Notes: generated from the sequence alone by a model not told the origin. Counted from the stretch's first letter, positions 19,966 to 30,366 are shown. The stretch is DNA of 35,247 bases from Phoronis australis (GCA_002633005.1 NMRA01001007.1:1-35247), one strand, 5' to 3'. Program-made: numbers and translations.

Positions 19966-20947
19966 ACGTGAACAACCTCATTGAAAACGTCTGTGCACAT
20001 CAAAGTTGGGTGCAAAACATATAACAATTTATTTCAATTGCAACTGAATTAATAAACAATGCAATGCATTTTATGTCATCTAGAGTAACTGTACGCACTG
20101 TATTTGACTTGTGTGGTCTTACTTCGTGTATTTCCGTCTAACCGAAACGGTCACGACTTTAGGGCCTCATTCAAAATGGCCGGCAATATCAGCGACCGTT
20201 TCAAAACTCTGCTTACGGAGACAAACAAGGATTAAGATTGTCAAAACACGTATATTTGTGAAGGCTGATATATGTCCATGACATCACATGAGCAGTTGCT
20301 AACGGACATTGGGTAGTATGACAATCGGCACTTATTATGCTTATATTCACGACTTTAGGTCACCGGTGTCTATACTCGGGAACCCAATGGTCGTCCGCCT
20401 AAGCATAAAACCGGCTTGTTGTCGTACTCACCCAATTATTCCACTTCAAAGTTATGTTCTGCATAGAACTTGATTTGACTATCACAAATCCATAGTATTA
20501 GTTGATTCAAAAGTTTTCTTTTATTTATGCTGAGTTGTTTGAACTACATGTGCATTGCTTTTCGGCAGCCATTTTATAATGACTCCTGTGGTCGTCATAT
20601 GCTGCCGCCTTTTGAAAGAACAGAAAACCACACAGAAAAAGGCCAAGAAAATAGTGGAAAGTGGTTTACAAGAATTCTACTTCAACCACGAACTGTTTTA
20701 CTAGTATGATATCGATTTTTAAATCGATTAAAATAAATCACAAACGGTTTTATTCAAGATAGACCTTACTTATTTTCTATTTGTGTCCTCTTTATTGGAC
20801 TTTTTGCTCTTATTGTTCTTAACACCACTTATCTCTGCTGTCTTTATTTTTCTTTTCAGTTTTTCTTCATTCTCTGTTAACACCTTGTCAGCCAAAACAG
20901 AACTGTAACCCTTTGAGACTTTGTCGGTGCAAGTTGATCATTGAACC
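19966..20947. other. No recognisable gene
   Basis: No supported coding or repeat feature. The near-palindrome ATCGATTTTTAAATCGAT occurs at about 20710. A short frame near 20527 shows no motif. Confidence 0.45.
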
Positions 20948-22816
20948 CAGTGTTCCACATCTGAAAATCTAAACAGGTTGCACGCGTAAAAACTGCAACG
21001 TGCCGGAACCGCACGGTGGTCAACATTCTCCATAAGATAGTGTGAAGGTTTTTGTGCACCTTATTTTTACCCATTCATTTTAATAGTAATGCACAGTAGT
21101 GCAACCAAATGACTGTGAGTATTCAACTTTTAATTTTTAAAAGTTTGACTTATTTACAAACATATCACATATGTCATAACCCATTTGCTTAGTCAATGAC
21201 CTTGAAATGGAAGTCTACAGACCTGTTTGATACACTGTATGGAGGTTTTTGGCTACTCAGTAATTGTGATGTCAATGTCAACTAAATACAAAAAGTCTAA
21301 CACAGAAGTAAACTTTTCACATGAAGTAGACAGTCCAAGTGAAGTGTCTTTGCAAAGTCAGTCACATTTTTATGTCCTGATAGAAGAGTCTACGTTTTCC
21401 CTTGGTCTGTAAGTGTAATGTCTTGCACAGCATTCTTATAGTCTGAATTCGATGTTCTGAAGCTGGTACAAAATACTGAACTTATGCACTACCAGAACTC
21501 TTGCAAAAAACTGCACAATATGCGAGTCCTCCCTTATGAATGCAAATTAGGTAGGATAAACAAAACAATTCACATGCGTTTTCCATGTATTTGGACGGGA
21601 GTGTTAGGCCTGTTGATGACAATCAATATTTCTAAAAAGATATCAATTGAATTATCAAACGCTTGCAACTACGGAATTCCCATAATTTTCAGGATTGTCA
21701 CAAACTCATTTCTCCTCATGAACACCATCTATTCTTAAGTTAGAGCGAATTGTATTCATTTGTATTGCCGATGTTTGACGTTGTCGGCAAAAATTCGGTT
21801 CACCGTTCGTGACACGGATATTTGCGATTCGTTGACCGAGCCTGGCAATATCACCACCATCCGGCCTTGGATTATCGTTCGTATCTGCATCTGAGTCAAC
21901 GTCAGTATCTGAAACATCTCTCGGTTTTTAAAATAATCCTTAGGTTTAGCGTGATGCTTCGCTTTCGCGTGGCAGACGACAATTCTAAGTATGCAGAATG
22001 CGCATGTCAATCGGTCGAGAAGCCAGGATAGAATTCACTAAGGTAAGGACCAAGCTAGGTAAACAAGACTGCAAGATTACGCGAGATATTACCGCTTGAT
22101 TTCAATGAGATTACGTGATTTTGGCTGCAATTTCTCAGCTCGAGACACATATATTTTGAACTTTACTCAGTGACGTCATCCGCTGTCCCAAATCTCGGAA
22201 TACTCCCACGAAACCGCAAACGTCACGCACGGCTACTATTGAGCTTGCAAACGGCTTGGCAGTTTTTTAGAGGGAGTATGCACCACAAATATAATGTTCA
22301 TGCTGCCAACAAAACTCCTTATAAGGCAACGAGATGAACTCGGTCACTCTCAATGGGTCGGTGGCACCAAAAGTAACCAATAATATTCATCTAAGTGAGA
22401 AATACACAAACAACAACCAATGAGAGCCATCAAAAGCAGTTTCATGCAAATGTTTTTGAGACTGGTATCGGTAAAGTCTGTGCCGTGGGGCAAACGGAAT
22501 ATTGAAAAATGTGCTACTAAAACCAAAATTCTGGCCTCCCAGAAGACGGCCGTTGCATAAACTGCTGTGCAACGGTGTCTTTGCTGACAACATATACTTA
22601 GCAGAACTAATCAGCAGAACTAACCACCGAGCCTTAGTTATTTTCAATGGGTAATATGATCAGTTGTCCGACGAACACAAAAAGTGAATAGGCCTAACGC
22701 AACGATCAGCGACTTTCGTGCCGGACTCCACCTCCAGTGAGCAGGTAGTGCATTAGGCGTATAGGTAGCTCTGGGCCTTTGTTTAAATTGACTAGTTGTT
22801 CCAGATGAATTGAAAA
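20948..22816 (+). mobile_element. Rep-B copy 2, split by a ~970-bp insertion
   Basis: Colinear with Rep-B copy 1. The left part is 20948-21735 and the right part 22707-22816 (CAGCGACTTT...GGGCCTTTGTTTAAATTGAC). It preserves the uninterrupted site for the TTAA element of copy 1 and is itself interrupted at a different place, 21736-22706. Each copy therefore dates the other's insertion. It has extra sequence around 21370-21540 compared with copy 1. Confidence 0.8.
21736..22706. mobile_element. Insertion within Rep-B copy 2
   Basis: Comparison with 10241-10246 shows that the continuous TCTATTCT-CAGCGAC site of copy 1 is split here by 971 bp. Clear inverted termini or target duplications are not seen. 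On the minus strand, 21920-21740 holds an open frame without its own ATG, rich in Asp (DVSDTDVDSDADTNDNPRPD), then RIANIRVTNGEPNF. A TTTCAG acceptor-like sequence lies beside its start. It looks coding-derived, but the family is not recognised. Confidence 0.6.
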
Positions 22817-23448
22817 TATAATTGAGAGATTATATACACGCCCCATTACACCATAAATAGACTAGCTGCCCGGTCTGCCGCTTGAGTGAACCGGTGATTA
22901 GGCTGTCCACAACTGACCACTTCCTTAGCCTTTATTCAGTTTCAGTGGGCTATGGCCAGTTGCTTTCAACCGTAATTTGAACCAGTGAAGACCTTATTAA
23001 CAACGACGACGCCTTTTTTACAAAATAGTCCCCATATTTTTAAACTGGTCGCAGGATTTTTAAACAGGACGCTGGATTTTTAAACAGGACGCGGGACATT
23101 TAAACAGGATGCGCGCTCGGCCAAACAGGACGCTGCAACATGTTAAAAGTGGTCATGGAGAACACTGGAACCTCGATACTATTGTTCTAATAAATTACCC
23201 AATCGTATTGTATCTTTTCTCACCTTTAACAGGTTTCTGCAATCTTAAATAAATAAATAAATAAATACCCAAGTTGCATTTGCATTTTATTGCTCAATCT
23301 CTTCTTTTATTTTTGATTATGTCATGCTGTGTTGTATGTATAACAAATAATGCAATATAGTGAAATAAAGTCAATATGTTTTACTTTATTGGTGGCCATT
23401 CTCTATCAATTCAAGTATTTTAATTTTCTTCAAATAAATTCAAAATGC
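22817..23448. other. No gene; minisatellite and microsatellite
   Basis: Contains the 20-bp tandem array at 23034-23133 and an AAAT microsatellite at 23247-23267. The remainder shows no supported feature. Confidence 0.5.
23034..23133 (+). repeat. 20-bp minisatellite, five units
   Basis: Units of GGATTTTTAAACAGGACGCT and variants at 23034, 23054, 23074, 23094 and 23114. The central three are most alike; the outer two have decayed. Confidence 0.9.
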
Positions 23449-23944
23449 TTTAACCAAAAATTTCAACACAAATGTTGAGCTCAGTACTTTGTTTTACAAT
23501 AAAAATAAGTGGACAATATTTTGATGACCAAGGCGTGGGCCGAAATTGTTAAGCATCCACGGTGTTCCATTTGTCTGCTGCGTTTTTCCTTTGGCTTATA
23601 GGTGTCAGTTAGTGCCTGGGACAAATAGATACATTGCATAAACAATCCCTGAGTTGTTTTTTGTTCCGTCTGAACAAAATTTAATTTCGAAAATATCTTC
23701 TGAAAATGAACAAAAAAGTGCATTAGTAAAATCTACAAGTTTTTAAGTGGTCTCAAAAAAACAGTCGGTAAATGCATTAATTTTAGTCTCAGTTCTTCCA
23801 TGCGTGTTTTTCCCGAGAGGTTAGTACCTAATGTGCAGACGAGCACTCCAAATTGGAACACTAAGTCTCGCGTGGCTTCGCTGCTCATGAAAGAAGATGG
23901 CGGATGACCTTTGGAGCCTGACGACGATAGGTAACTGGACTATA
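23449..23944 (+). promoter_or_regulatory. Promoter/first-exon module, copy 3, upstream of the ankyrin gene
   Basis: Matches copies L and R along its length, from GAGCTCAGTACT (23474) through CAAATAGATACATTGCATAA and the CCGAGAGGTTAGTACCTAA block to the ATG at 23897 and just beyond the donor. GAAGATGGCGGATG over the ATG is a YY1-like site. No TATA box is placed convincingly. Similarity to the other copies stops within about 15 bases after the splice donor. Its position, 1.26 kb upstream of the first ankyrin exon and on the same strand, makes it the best candidate promoter of that gene. Confidence 0.55.
23897..23930 (+). CDS. Ankyrin-repeat gene, candidate first coding exon
   Basis: ATG plus 11 codons in all (MADDLWSLTTI) and one extra base before the donor G|GTAACT at 23930/23931. 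The next likely exon starts at 25190 with two bases (AT) completing an Asp codon, so the phases fit and the product would read through into PTSRLVEAAERGD. The three copies of this exon differ by silent (GAC/GAT) and conservative changes, and none has a stop or a length change. The assignment rests on phase, orientation and proximity; transcript evidence is not available here. Confidence 0.45.
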
Positions 23945-24499
23945 TAGTCGGTAGTGAGGACAGCATTCGTTACCGAATCGCTTCGCGTATCTGTCACCGT
24001 GTTAAATTTGCTCATTACAATTGGCAAAAAATCACTCAAAATGCAATAAATGTGAATAAAAATTATCATAAAGTATGAAATAATATGTTGTTTTGCTTAT
24101 CTGACAGTCTTTTTGTCACAAAATCCGTTTAATAATAGGAAGGACGTTAAGCTCATTGGCTAAGACGTTCAACACAATCTGCTTCAAAGTCGCCATACTG
24201 GATCGCACAGTGAGCGCTCACAGCTTTTCAGGTGCTGTTCCTTATGTATTCGCGAGTACACGCTAGCAGGCACTCACTCTGTTGAACATGCTTCTGGAGT
24301 AAAAGATGCCGCCACTCCTGACCATACTGCCTCATCTACATGTTGTAATAAGTTTCATGACAAGGTGGTGAGCAGAACTACCCTGTTGGTGTGAAATCTG
24401 GAGGTCTATGTGAAGTTGACATAAAACGGCTCGTAGCTGAATTTTTATTCTAGTCTTAATATAGCTAGCTGGCTGAGTGTAGTCCTTGGAGCCATAACA
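23945..24499. other. Intronic or intergenic, nothing recognised
   Basis: No motif, repeat copy or exon could be supported between the candidate first exon and the LINE fragment. Confidence 0.45.
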
Positions 24500-24670
24500 G
24501 TGGAAGGGAAATATAACCAGTATGCAGATGATAGCACGCTAGTTTGTGCCAACATCTTACTAGAAAATGTTAGGAAAAATCAAGAAGCCATGAACTGATT
24601 TGCTGTCAATTATATGGCAGCAAATACAGAAAAATTTACTTGGGCAATGATATTTGCAAGAAATATATTG
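24500..24670 (+). pseudogene. LINE reverse-transcriptase fragment (YADD)
   Basis: A frame reading GKYNQYADDSTLVCANILLE contains the YADD catalytic motif of reverse transcriptase (TATGCAGATGAT, 24521-24532) and the following hydrophobic residues typical of non-LTR elements. A stop at 24596-24598 interrupts it before FAVNYMAANTEKF, where such proteins usually have a Trp-x-x-x-N-x-Leu stretch. No other LINE domains are recognisable, so it is a short fossil in the first intron of the ankyrin gene. Confidence 0.7.
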
Positions 24671-25189
24671 TATTTATGAATGCTTGTCTCATCAGAATTT
24701 TAGATATCAACAAGTAGGCAATTCGCATACGGTACCTTTGACTAGCAATCAGTCAGTTTGAGCAGAACCCACCCTGTTACCCACAGTTCTATTGCCTACA
24801 ATCAACCATCTTTTATTTGACTGCAGTACGTGTGAAATCTGATATCACTACCTGGTCGTTTACCTGATCGACTATTTGGGTAAGCTGACCCACCCCTAAT
24901 TTTATTAAACATTTTGTTTGTAGGCACCCGTATTCAGCATAACACCTACCCCTCCATTGTTAAGCTCCCCAATTTAAGCACCGTGGGTGGTAGTAACCCT
25001 GAAAGATATGGTACATTCAGACAAGCCTTTATAGCAAATAGACAGTGTGTCTCTAAATCCTTAAGGTAACTTTTGAACGTCTTGTGAAGATTTCCTTAAC
25101 AGAAACAGGTTTTCAGTTATTTTTTCTCAACTTGTCTTTTTTTCATCATCAGCAATGATAATGGCTTGATCACATTGTAATCATTATAG

Positions 25190-25362
25190 ATCCCACTTCA
25201 AGGTTAGTGGAGGCAGCTGAGAGGGGTGATGGATGTGGTGTGCGGCGAGTGTTGCGGGACAGTCGTGTGAACCCTGACCATCGGACAGACTTAGTGTCTA
25301 GAAGTGCGCTGCACATTGCCTGTGGTTATGGCCAGGTGGCAGCTGTTGATGAGTTATTGAAG
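25190..25362 (+). CDS. Ankyrin-repeat protein, exon 2 (first repeats)
   Basis: The acceptor TCATTATAG ends at 25189 and the donor AAG|GTGTGC lies at 25362/25363. The exon enters with two bases of a codon and ends in phase 0. The product reads RLVEAAERGDGCGVRRVLRD, a capping half repeat, then SALHIACGYGQVAAVDELLK, a standard ankyrin helix pair (the S/TALHxA signature). The codons continue directly into AGADPN of the next exon, which completes the repeat. No in-frame ATG is present, so translation must begin upstream, probably at 23897. A 29-bp piece of this exon is duplicated at 25809. The family beyond 'ankyrin repeat' is not identified. Confidence 0.85.
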
Positions 25363-25808
25363 GTGTGCTTTCTTTCTTTTTTGGTAGCCAGATGCACTTT
25401 TCTTGCATCCAAAATGCTTTTTTAATTTCTTCTCGTGCAATAGACCTGTCTGGATTGAACTCTCCGTTTTTGCAGATGTAGGAAAATGCATTGCATGATT
25501 GACCTTTTCAAGATGTCAGGCCCTAGCTCTTGATTTGATTAGCAAGGGAAGAATGATGCTTGCCCAGCCAGCACTGATATTTGATTTTTGCCGATTTCTC
25601 GACGTCAGCATTTTAATTCAAAATGCTATAATGCAACCTTACTTAATTACAATCAAATAATGATTATTAGTATAGTGATGAGCACATTTACATTGTGAAG
25701 AAGCATAACACGTGTTTGACACATGTGTTGCATTGTGGGTTAATGCCATAGAATGAGAGTGCTGGGTAGAGTTGGCTAAGGCTAGGACCTCACTAAAAAG
25801 CAAGACTT

Positions 25809-25837
25809 CGGGACAGTCGTGTGAACCCTGACCATCG
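25809..25837 (+). repeat. 29-bp duplicated fragment of the ankyrin exon
   Basis: Exact copy of 25255-25283, the exon segment encoding RDSRVNPDHR, found 554 bp downstream inside the intron (starts CGGGACAGTCGTG, ends CTGACCATCG). The sequences on either side do not match, and no splice signals accompany it. Confidence 0.9.
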
Positions 25838-26126
25838 TACTAATGTCTTACTTGGTATGAAAAAGGCAAACTTTTTAAAGTATCAGTGGATTAACAAGGA
25901 CATCATGTTTCATACATTTCTCCTTTCCCATTGCTAAGAAATATCCATGCCAAAGCCAGTGGCTGTTGCTGATAAAGCGGAAGAATTTTGATCCCTGGCG
26001 GTGTCAAAAAGCTAAAATAAATTAGTGAACATAAACTAATCAAACAATAGGACGAACTGACTGTGGAATTTATTCCTCTGCTTCTAACTTAATGAGCCAC
26101 TATGTAGTAATTGAATTTCTGTCCAC

Positions 26127-26180
26127 CAGGCCCGTAGCTAGGGGGGGTTTGGAGGGTTCCAATGAACCCCTCCCCCCCGC
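26127..26180 (+). mobile_element. Possible transposon terminus with G/C hairpin
   Basis: CAGGCCCGTAGCTAGG is followed by a hairpin whose arms are GGGGGGG...GGGTTC and GAACCC...CCCCCCC. Such CAGGCCCGTAGC starts are seen at the ends of DNA transposons in invertebrates. A possible reverse partner, GCTGGCTACGGGGCTG, lies at 29415-29430, but no matching target duplication is seen, so the extent is unresolved. Confidence 0.4.
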
Positions 26181-26236
26181 AGAAAAGGTCCAGTCCCAGC
26201 CTTTCCGTTAAAGCTAGGATATAGATGGAAGTTGGA

Positions 26237-26254
26237 CAACAACAACAACAACAA
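26237..26254 (+). repeat. (CAA)6 microsatellite
   Basis: Six CAA units followed by AGTTGTTG, so the run can fold back on itself. Confidence 0.9.
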
Positions 26255-27047
26255 AGTTGTTGCTGCTACTCGTATCTACTAACTACAATAATAACCTCGT
26301 TAGTAATAAATCTGAATTTTGATTCAAAGTGCTTCACGTAATCATCGGGTCGTACCCGGCCAACTTCACCAGAATGGTGTTTGGCAATGCGTAGATGACA
26401 GGATCGTGTAGACGATTAGAGGAGGCTTTATGTTTAATTCATGGACATTGAACGCACTTGGTAGCTATACCATAGGGTAACAAAAGTCTAGAAGTAAATG
26501 TCTAAGACTAGCTAAACTACATAGCAGCGAGAGAGCTTCCAAAATCCCAATAGTAGTGCAGTGTGAATGCCTTAATTTGACCAAAAACAAAACAGCATGA
26601 AATAGGTTTGTGGTGTACTATTTTGGTATACTTGATAGCATAGTACGATAAAGTGCAGACATTTTCAAATTTCGAATTGAAAGTGATCCCCAAATATTAT
26701 TTTCATCTTGTGTCCACTATGTGGATCGGTGGATTGACATGCCTGCGTGTTTGCATGTGTTCGTTTCCGTTCTTGTAAATTAAGTACATGTCTACGGTTA
26801 AGTTCAGTTTTGGTAGTCCTCCGTCATTGCTCAAAAAACAGACATTTTCATGTAACTACGTGTTTTCTTGCAATGAGAAATCCCCGACAAACATGTTTAC
26901 GTTATTAGGGAAAGGTAGCTCTAGACCTAATAAAACTTTGGTTAATGATTAAAGTCTTCTCTGGTCAATCAGTGTCAATGGTGCTCAGCCTCGCAGACTT
27001 CATACGAGCAACAAACTTCATTGAGAATGTTTCCAAGGTTACATGCC

Positions 27048-27113
27048 ACTACTCTGAGGGTTCACTACTCCGAAGGTTCAGTACTCCGTAGGTTCACTAA
27101 CCTTCGAAAGTTC
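27048..27113 (+). repeat. 16-bp tandem repeat
   Basis: Units ACTACTCTGAGGGTTC, ACTACTCCGAAGGTTC, AGTACTCCGTAGGTTC and a longer decayed fourth unit. Confidence 0.9.
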
Positions 27114-27439
27114 CTTTCTTTGAATCTTCACGATTCCAAAACCAAAATTCCGACAGTTCATTACTCTGATTGTCTGCTAATGAGTCCGGACTGGCATGAA
27201 TAAAGCTTTATATTTGTGTCCATTTAGTAACCATTTAAAGGGTGTGCAACAGTTGAATAGTTATTGAAACATTGATTACATTGTTTTCAAATTACTGCCA
27301 ATCGTGATGCTTGAATCTAAGTAACGACTCATTTTGAAGCAGGGACATCTACGGTGCGGGTCAGGGTTGCGGCGTCCAACGGTAGTTTTGAATTTTATAA
27401 GATTGTCACATTTTTCCCCGTGTGTGGGTGGGCGCAGGT

Positions 27440-28045
27440 TGTTACAGACTGGTGCTAATAGCTTTTGGTGCGACTGAAGACTGGTTCGAGTTAATCCTTT
27501 ATTAATCCCGACCGTAGGTTCACAAGCCTACTCAAACAAACCTCTGACGTAATGTCTGTTCTATGCTCCAGCCAGTGCTGTGAAGCCTTGACTTGTGATG
27601 AACTTCTGAGACACGTTCAGCAACTGTTAAACTTGTTGATTCAATAACCTGCTGTCTCTATAGCTGGCTCTCTATTGACTATCGCTGTAGCTACTGATTC
27701 TCTTCACTGCAACTCAGCTGTAGTTCTCCTGATTGACTTTCTTGAATTGACTGATTAACTGACTAACACAAACCCGTGCTAGTGTATTTATAGCCTAATG
27801 CATTGTTCTGGAACTTTTCATCAATTCAAGTACATTCTAGAACTTTCCTGAATCTACCCAACCATTCTACAAACATGTACTAGTCTCTAGAATATTCCAG
27901 ACTGCATTAATCACTGTCATGCTAGAGTCTTCTAGAATTTTCCACACTATACTGTAGCAAACAAATTACATCATCATTGCTGAACTCAGTCTACTAGAAA
28001 GTTCCATACTATTCTGTAGTAAACAAATTACATCATCACTGTACT
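27440..28045 (-). mobile_element. LTR-like promoter block (minus strand)
   Basis: Read on the minus strand: an array of heat-shock elements, then the TATA box TATAAATA (27792-27785), then about 280 bp with no long open frame, then TTAATAAAG (poly(A) signal AATAAA at 27503-27498), and an end CTGTAACA at 27440 closing in CA. This order, enhancer-TATA-poly(A)-CA, is that of a retroviral-type LTR with U3, R and U5. The TG start could not be fixed (TGAGTTAAG near 28045 is one option), and no primer-binding site or target duplication was found. A solo LTR is the best reading; a host heat-inducible promoter is the alternative. Confidence 0.4.
27806..28004. promoter_or_regulatory. Cluster of five heat-shock elements
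   Basis: The heat-shock factor consensus is alternating GAA/TTC blocks every five bases. 27835-27852 is a perfect four-block site (TTCtaGAActTTCctGAA). 27930-27942 is a perfect three-block site. 27885-27897 has one mismatch in three blocks, 27806-27819 is imperfect (TTCtgGAActTTTC), and 27997-28004 has two blocks. The nearest lies about 14 bp from the minus-strand TATA box. Confidence 0.65.
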
Positions 28046-28474
28046 TAACTCAGGGGTCATGTCAATCAATCAGAACAAAACAAAACAATACAACTAAAAA
28101 CAGTGTCAGTCTATATGCTGACAAAGACTGAATGAGACTCTCTGACTTTGTGAACAATGGCAGGGACAAGGTAGCCTACTAACTACATTTAGCTTTGATA
28201 AGGCCATGCGCATGATTCCGGCAGGTGAGGTTGAGGCGCAGCGGCCTTTTACCTTTCAGTCACGCTGTGAAATGATGAAACCTTGACATGGATTTGATAA
28301 ATGTATCATGGTTGATAATACATCAATATTGATTTCCTACTTCATTCTCTTTTAGAAATGCAAGTACCTACACTTTTTTCTGTATTCTTAACCAATTTCG
28401 CATGAGCATGAAATCCAAATAAAGTGTTTTATTACCCGGGCGTTGTTTTCGGTATAGGTACAACACTGAATGCA

Positions 28475-28650
28475 TCTCGTGTTTTACAACCGCAATTGTT
28501 CGCCCATAATTACACTCGTGATCACGGCCAACATTTCGCTTGTGTTTTATGAGCGCAATCGTTCACCCGTTATTACGAGCGTACGACCTAGACTTCGATC
28601 ATGTTTTACGACCGACATCGCAATAAGAAATTGGTTTGTAAGGGAGCTCT
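28475..28650 (+). repeat. ~61-bp tandem repeat, three decayed units
   Basis: Units start at GTGTTTTAC or its variants near 28478, 28540 and 28601 and share CGCAATNGTTC and CCGTTATTAC-like blocks. The period, 61-62 bp, is also visible as repeated LVFYxRNxSPxIT in one frame. Confidence 0.7.
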
Positions 28651-29190
28651 AAAGAAGTTTTACGCTCGTCTTTTTTGCTCGTAATTTTAGCAAGTATAGC
28701 CATTATATTTAAGTACGAGTCCACGAGACTACCATCCATTAAATTAATATGCAGTTGACATTGTTTTTGTTATGCAAATGATTTGTTATTCAGACAAATG
28801 TCTTGAATAAAGAGTGGGTCATTTACCACCAACATTTAGAAATTCTACTACATAACCCCCTAAAACTGTTTTGTAATGTTGTATGTCATCTGCACGCATT
28901 GTTAAGAGCAATAGAATGAAACTTTGCCTAAATAAATGAAAAAGCATGGTTATTTTAACAAATAACATAAAGGCATTGTCAGACAACCTGCTGGATATAC
29001 ATTTTGGCACTTCAGTATGTACTAAAACCAAACTGATGGTTAGGGCACAAGTAAAAACATTTCAATAAGTCTTTGATATTTTCAGCCTTTTGCACTATGT
29101 ACTTTGCATCTGAGATTTTACTTTACGAGCGAAAAAATATGAGTGTAAAATAACGAGCGCACTACTGTTTCAAAGCTCACGTAACCACGT
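28651..29190. mobile_element. MITE-like inverted repeat with TTTTACGCTCGT termini
   Basis: TTTTACGCTCGTC-TTTTTTGCTCGTAA near 28660-28686 pairs with the reverse complement of TTTACGAGCG-AAAAAATATGAGTGTAAAA near 29121-29149. Outward, GTAAGGGAGCTCTAAAG pairs loosely with the reverse of CAAAGCTCACGTAAC. About 430 bp of AT-rich unique sequence lies between. Target duplications were not resolved. Confidence 0.55.
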
Positions 29191-29774
29191 ACTATCTGGG
29201 CCACATTACATCCGAGTCTGAGCTGCGTTATTTGCGAGTAACTGTTACGGCATCCTGATTTCTGGTATTACAAAGTTCGTCTTATCTCAGGAATGTAGAG
29301 CTGAGAGCCCCCTAATTAAGCTGCGTTAAGGTCTTTATCGAGAACTCTACAGTGTCAACGTTTGCAAAATATCAAAGGTCCACCGTTCCAGAAATTTGAA
29401 CCACACCCCGCGCAATGCTGGCTACGGGGCTGGTCGGGAACAATCGGAATCTATTTTATTTTCGTGCTCTAGAGAATGCCCCTATTATTAGTAGACTCTA
29501 AAACCATTTTTGCAGTTGAATCAGTAGTTATATGTGGTTTTCTTTGAGGGGGGAACGGACATTTTTTGATGAAACCTTTTATAAAATTACAGATTCTTGG
29601 TTTTCATGTAGCGTCATTTTTGAAGTCATTTACTTTTCCCGCAGTGTGAATTTTATTGTCTTTGAAACATAAAATGTGATTTTGATGGCCTAGCATCTTG
29701 ATTTTGCATTCACCTCCATTGAACAAGCACGAATGACCAACAGAGACTGTGTTCTATTGCAAGTAGGAGATTAA

Positions 29775-30064
29775 AGGCGAAGGCAACCTTTTTTCATGTC
29801 ACTTAGCAAAAATAAGGTCTGTTGATTATCCCAGACATATTTTTCACTTAATTACAGCTTTTCATAATTTAATTAATTTCTCGTCCTCTACTCCGGAAGT
29901 GACGTTTTGAGAGGCAAGAGTTTCGCGCCAATTTCTTTTCATACAGTCAGACTGTGAGAGCTGTCAAGTCAGTCATTGTTCTACCTCGGATGTGATAAGT
30001 TCGATCGTCATTGTAACTAAGTGAAAAATATGTCTGGGATAATCAACGAACCCTATTTTTGCCT
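29775..30064. mobile_element. Foldback MITE with TTAA target site
   Basis: TTAA lies at 29771-29774 and 30065-30068, with termini AGGCGAAGGC and GCCT. Inside, an arm of about 49 bp (CAAAAATA...GTTGATTATCCCAGACATA...CACTTAATTAC, 29808-29856) is repeated reversed at 30009-30057 with about five mismatches. Length is 290 bp. It ends 97 bp before the acceptor of the next ankyrin exon, so it is part of the splice-site neighbourhood. TTAA duplication points to a piggyBac- or Kolobok-type mobiliser. Confidence 0.85.
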
Positions 30065-30164
30065 TTAATAAGTGTTTGCTCAATCATGCGGGCCTTTTTT
30101 GGGCCATCCACATCACATTCTATTGCTCCATGGATTACAGAATGCTTGTTATTTGCTGTTTCAG

Positions 30165-30366
30165 GCTGGTGCTGATCCCAACCTAACTAGTGGTACAGGA
30201 CGCACACCAATGCACGAGGCTTGTGGTAGTGGTAATGTTGATGTGGTGGAGATACTGCTGGAGTATACCAAGAACCTTGATGTTCAGGACCATGATGGCC
30301 AGAGTGCAGCACATGTGGCAGCATTCCAAGGGGAAGTTGACTGCCTAGAGCTGATTGCTGATCATG
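30165..30366 (+). CDS. Ankyrin-repeat protein, exon 3
   Basis: Acceptor TTGCTGTTTCAG|GCT at 30164/30165 in phase 0, and donor ATG|GTAGGTGT at 30366/30367 in phase 1. The 202-bp exon finishes one ankyrin repeat (AGADPNLTSGTG) and encodes two more: RTPMHEACGSGNVDVVEILL followed by EYTKNLDVQDHDG, and QSAAHVAAFQGEVDCLELIA followed by DHG. The TPxH and HxAA signatures and the 33-residue spacing are clear. The last Gly codon is completed by the first two bases of the exon at 34072. The 3' end of this exon together with its splice donor forms the first unit of a 47-bp tandem array. Confidence 0.9.

Larger units (their letters stand above)
25363..30164 (+). other. Intron of the ankyrin gene (4.8 kb)
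   Basis: Runs from GTGTGC to TTGCTGTTTCAG. It contains a copied exon fragment, a C-rich hairpin terminus, a trinucleotide repeat, a 16-bp tandem repeat, an LTR-like block with heat-shock elements, a 61-bp tandem repeat and two MITEs, listed separately. The stretches 25838-26126, 26256-27047, 27114-27439, 28046-28474 and 29191-29770 show nothing further that I can support. Confidence 0.8.

Noticed and set aside
26150-26180. tRNA-like T-arm (GGGTTCCAATGAACCC)
   Set aside because: No acceptor, D or anticodon stems are present; it is part of a G/C-rich hairpin at a possible transposon end.
26127-29430. Single 3.3-kb transposon bounded by CAGGCCCGTAGC and its reverse
   Set aside because: The termini agree at only 13 of 16 bases and the flanks show no target duplication, so the two ends may belong to different elements.
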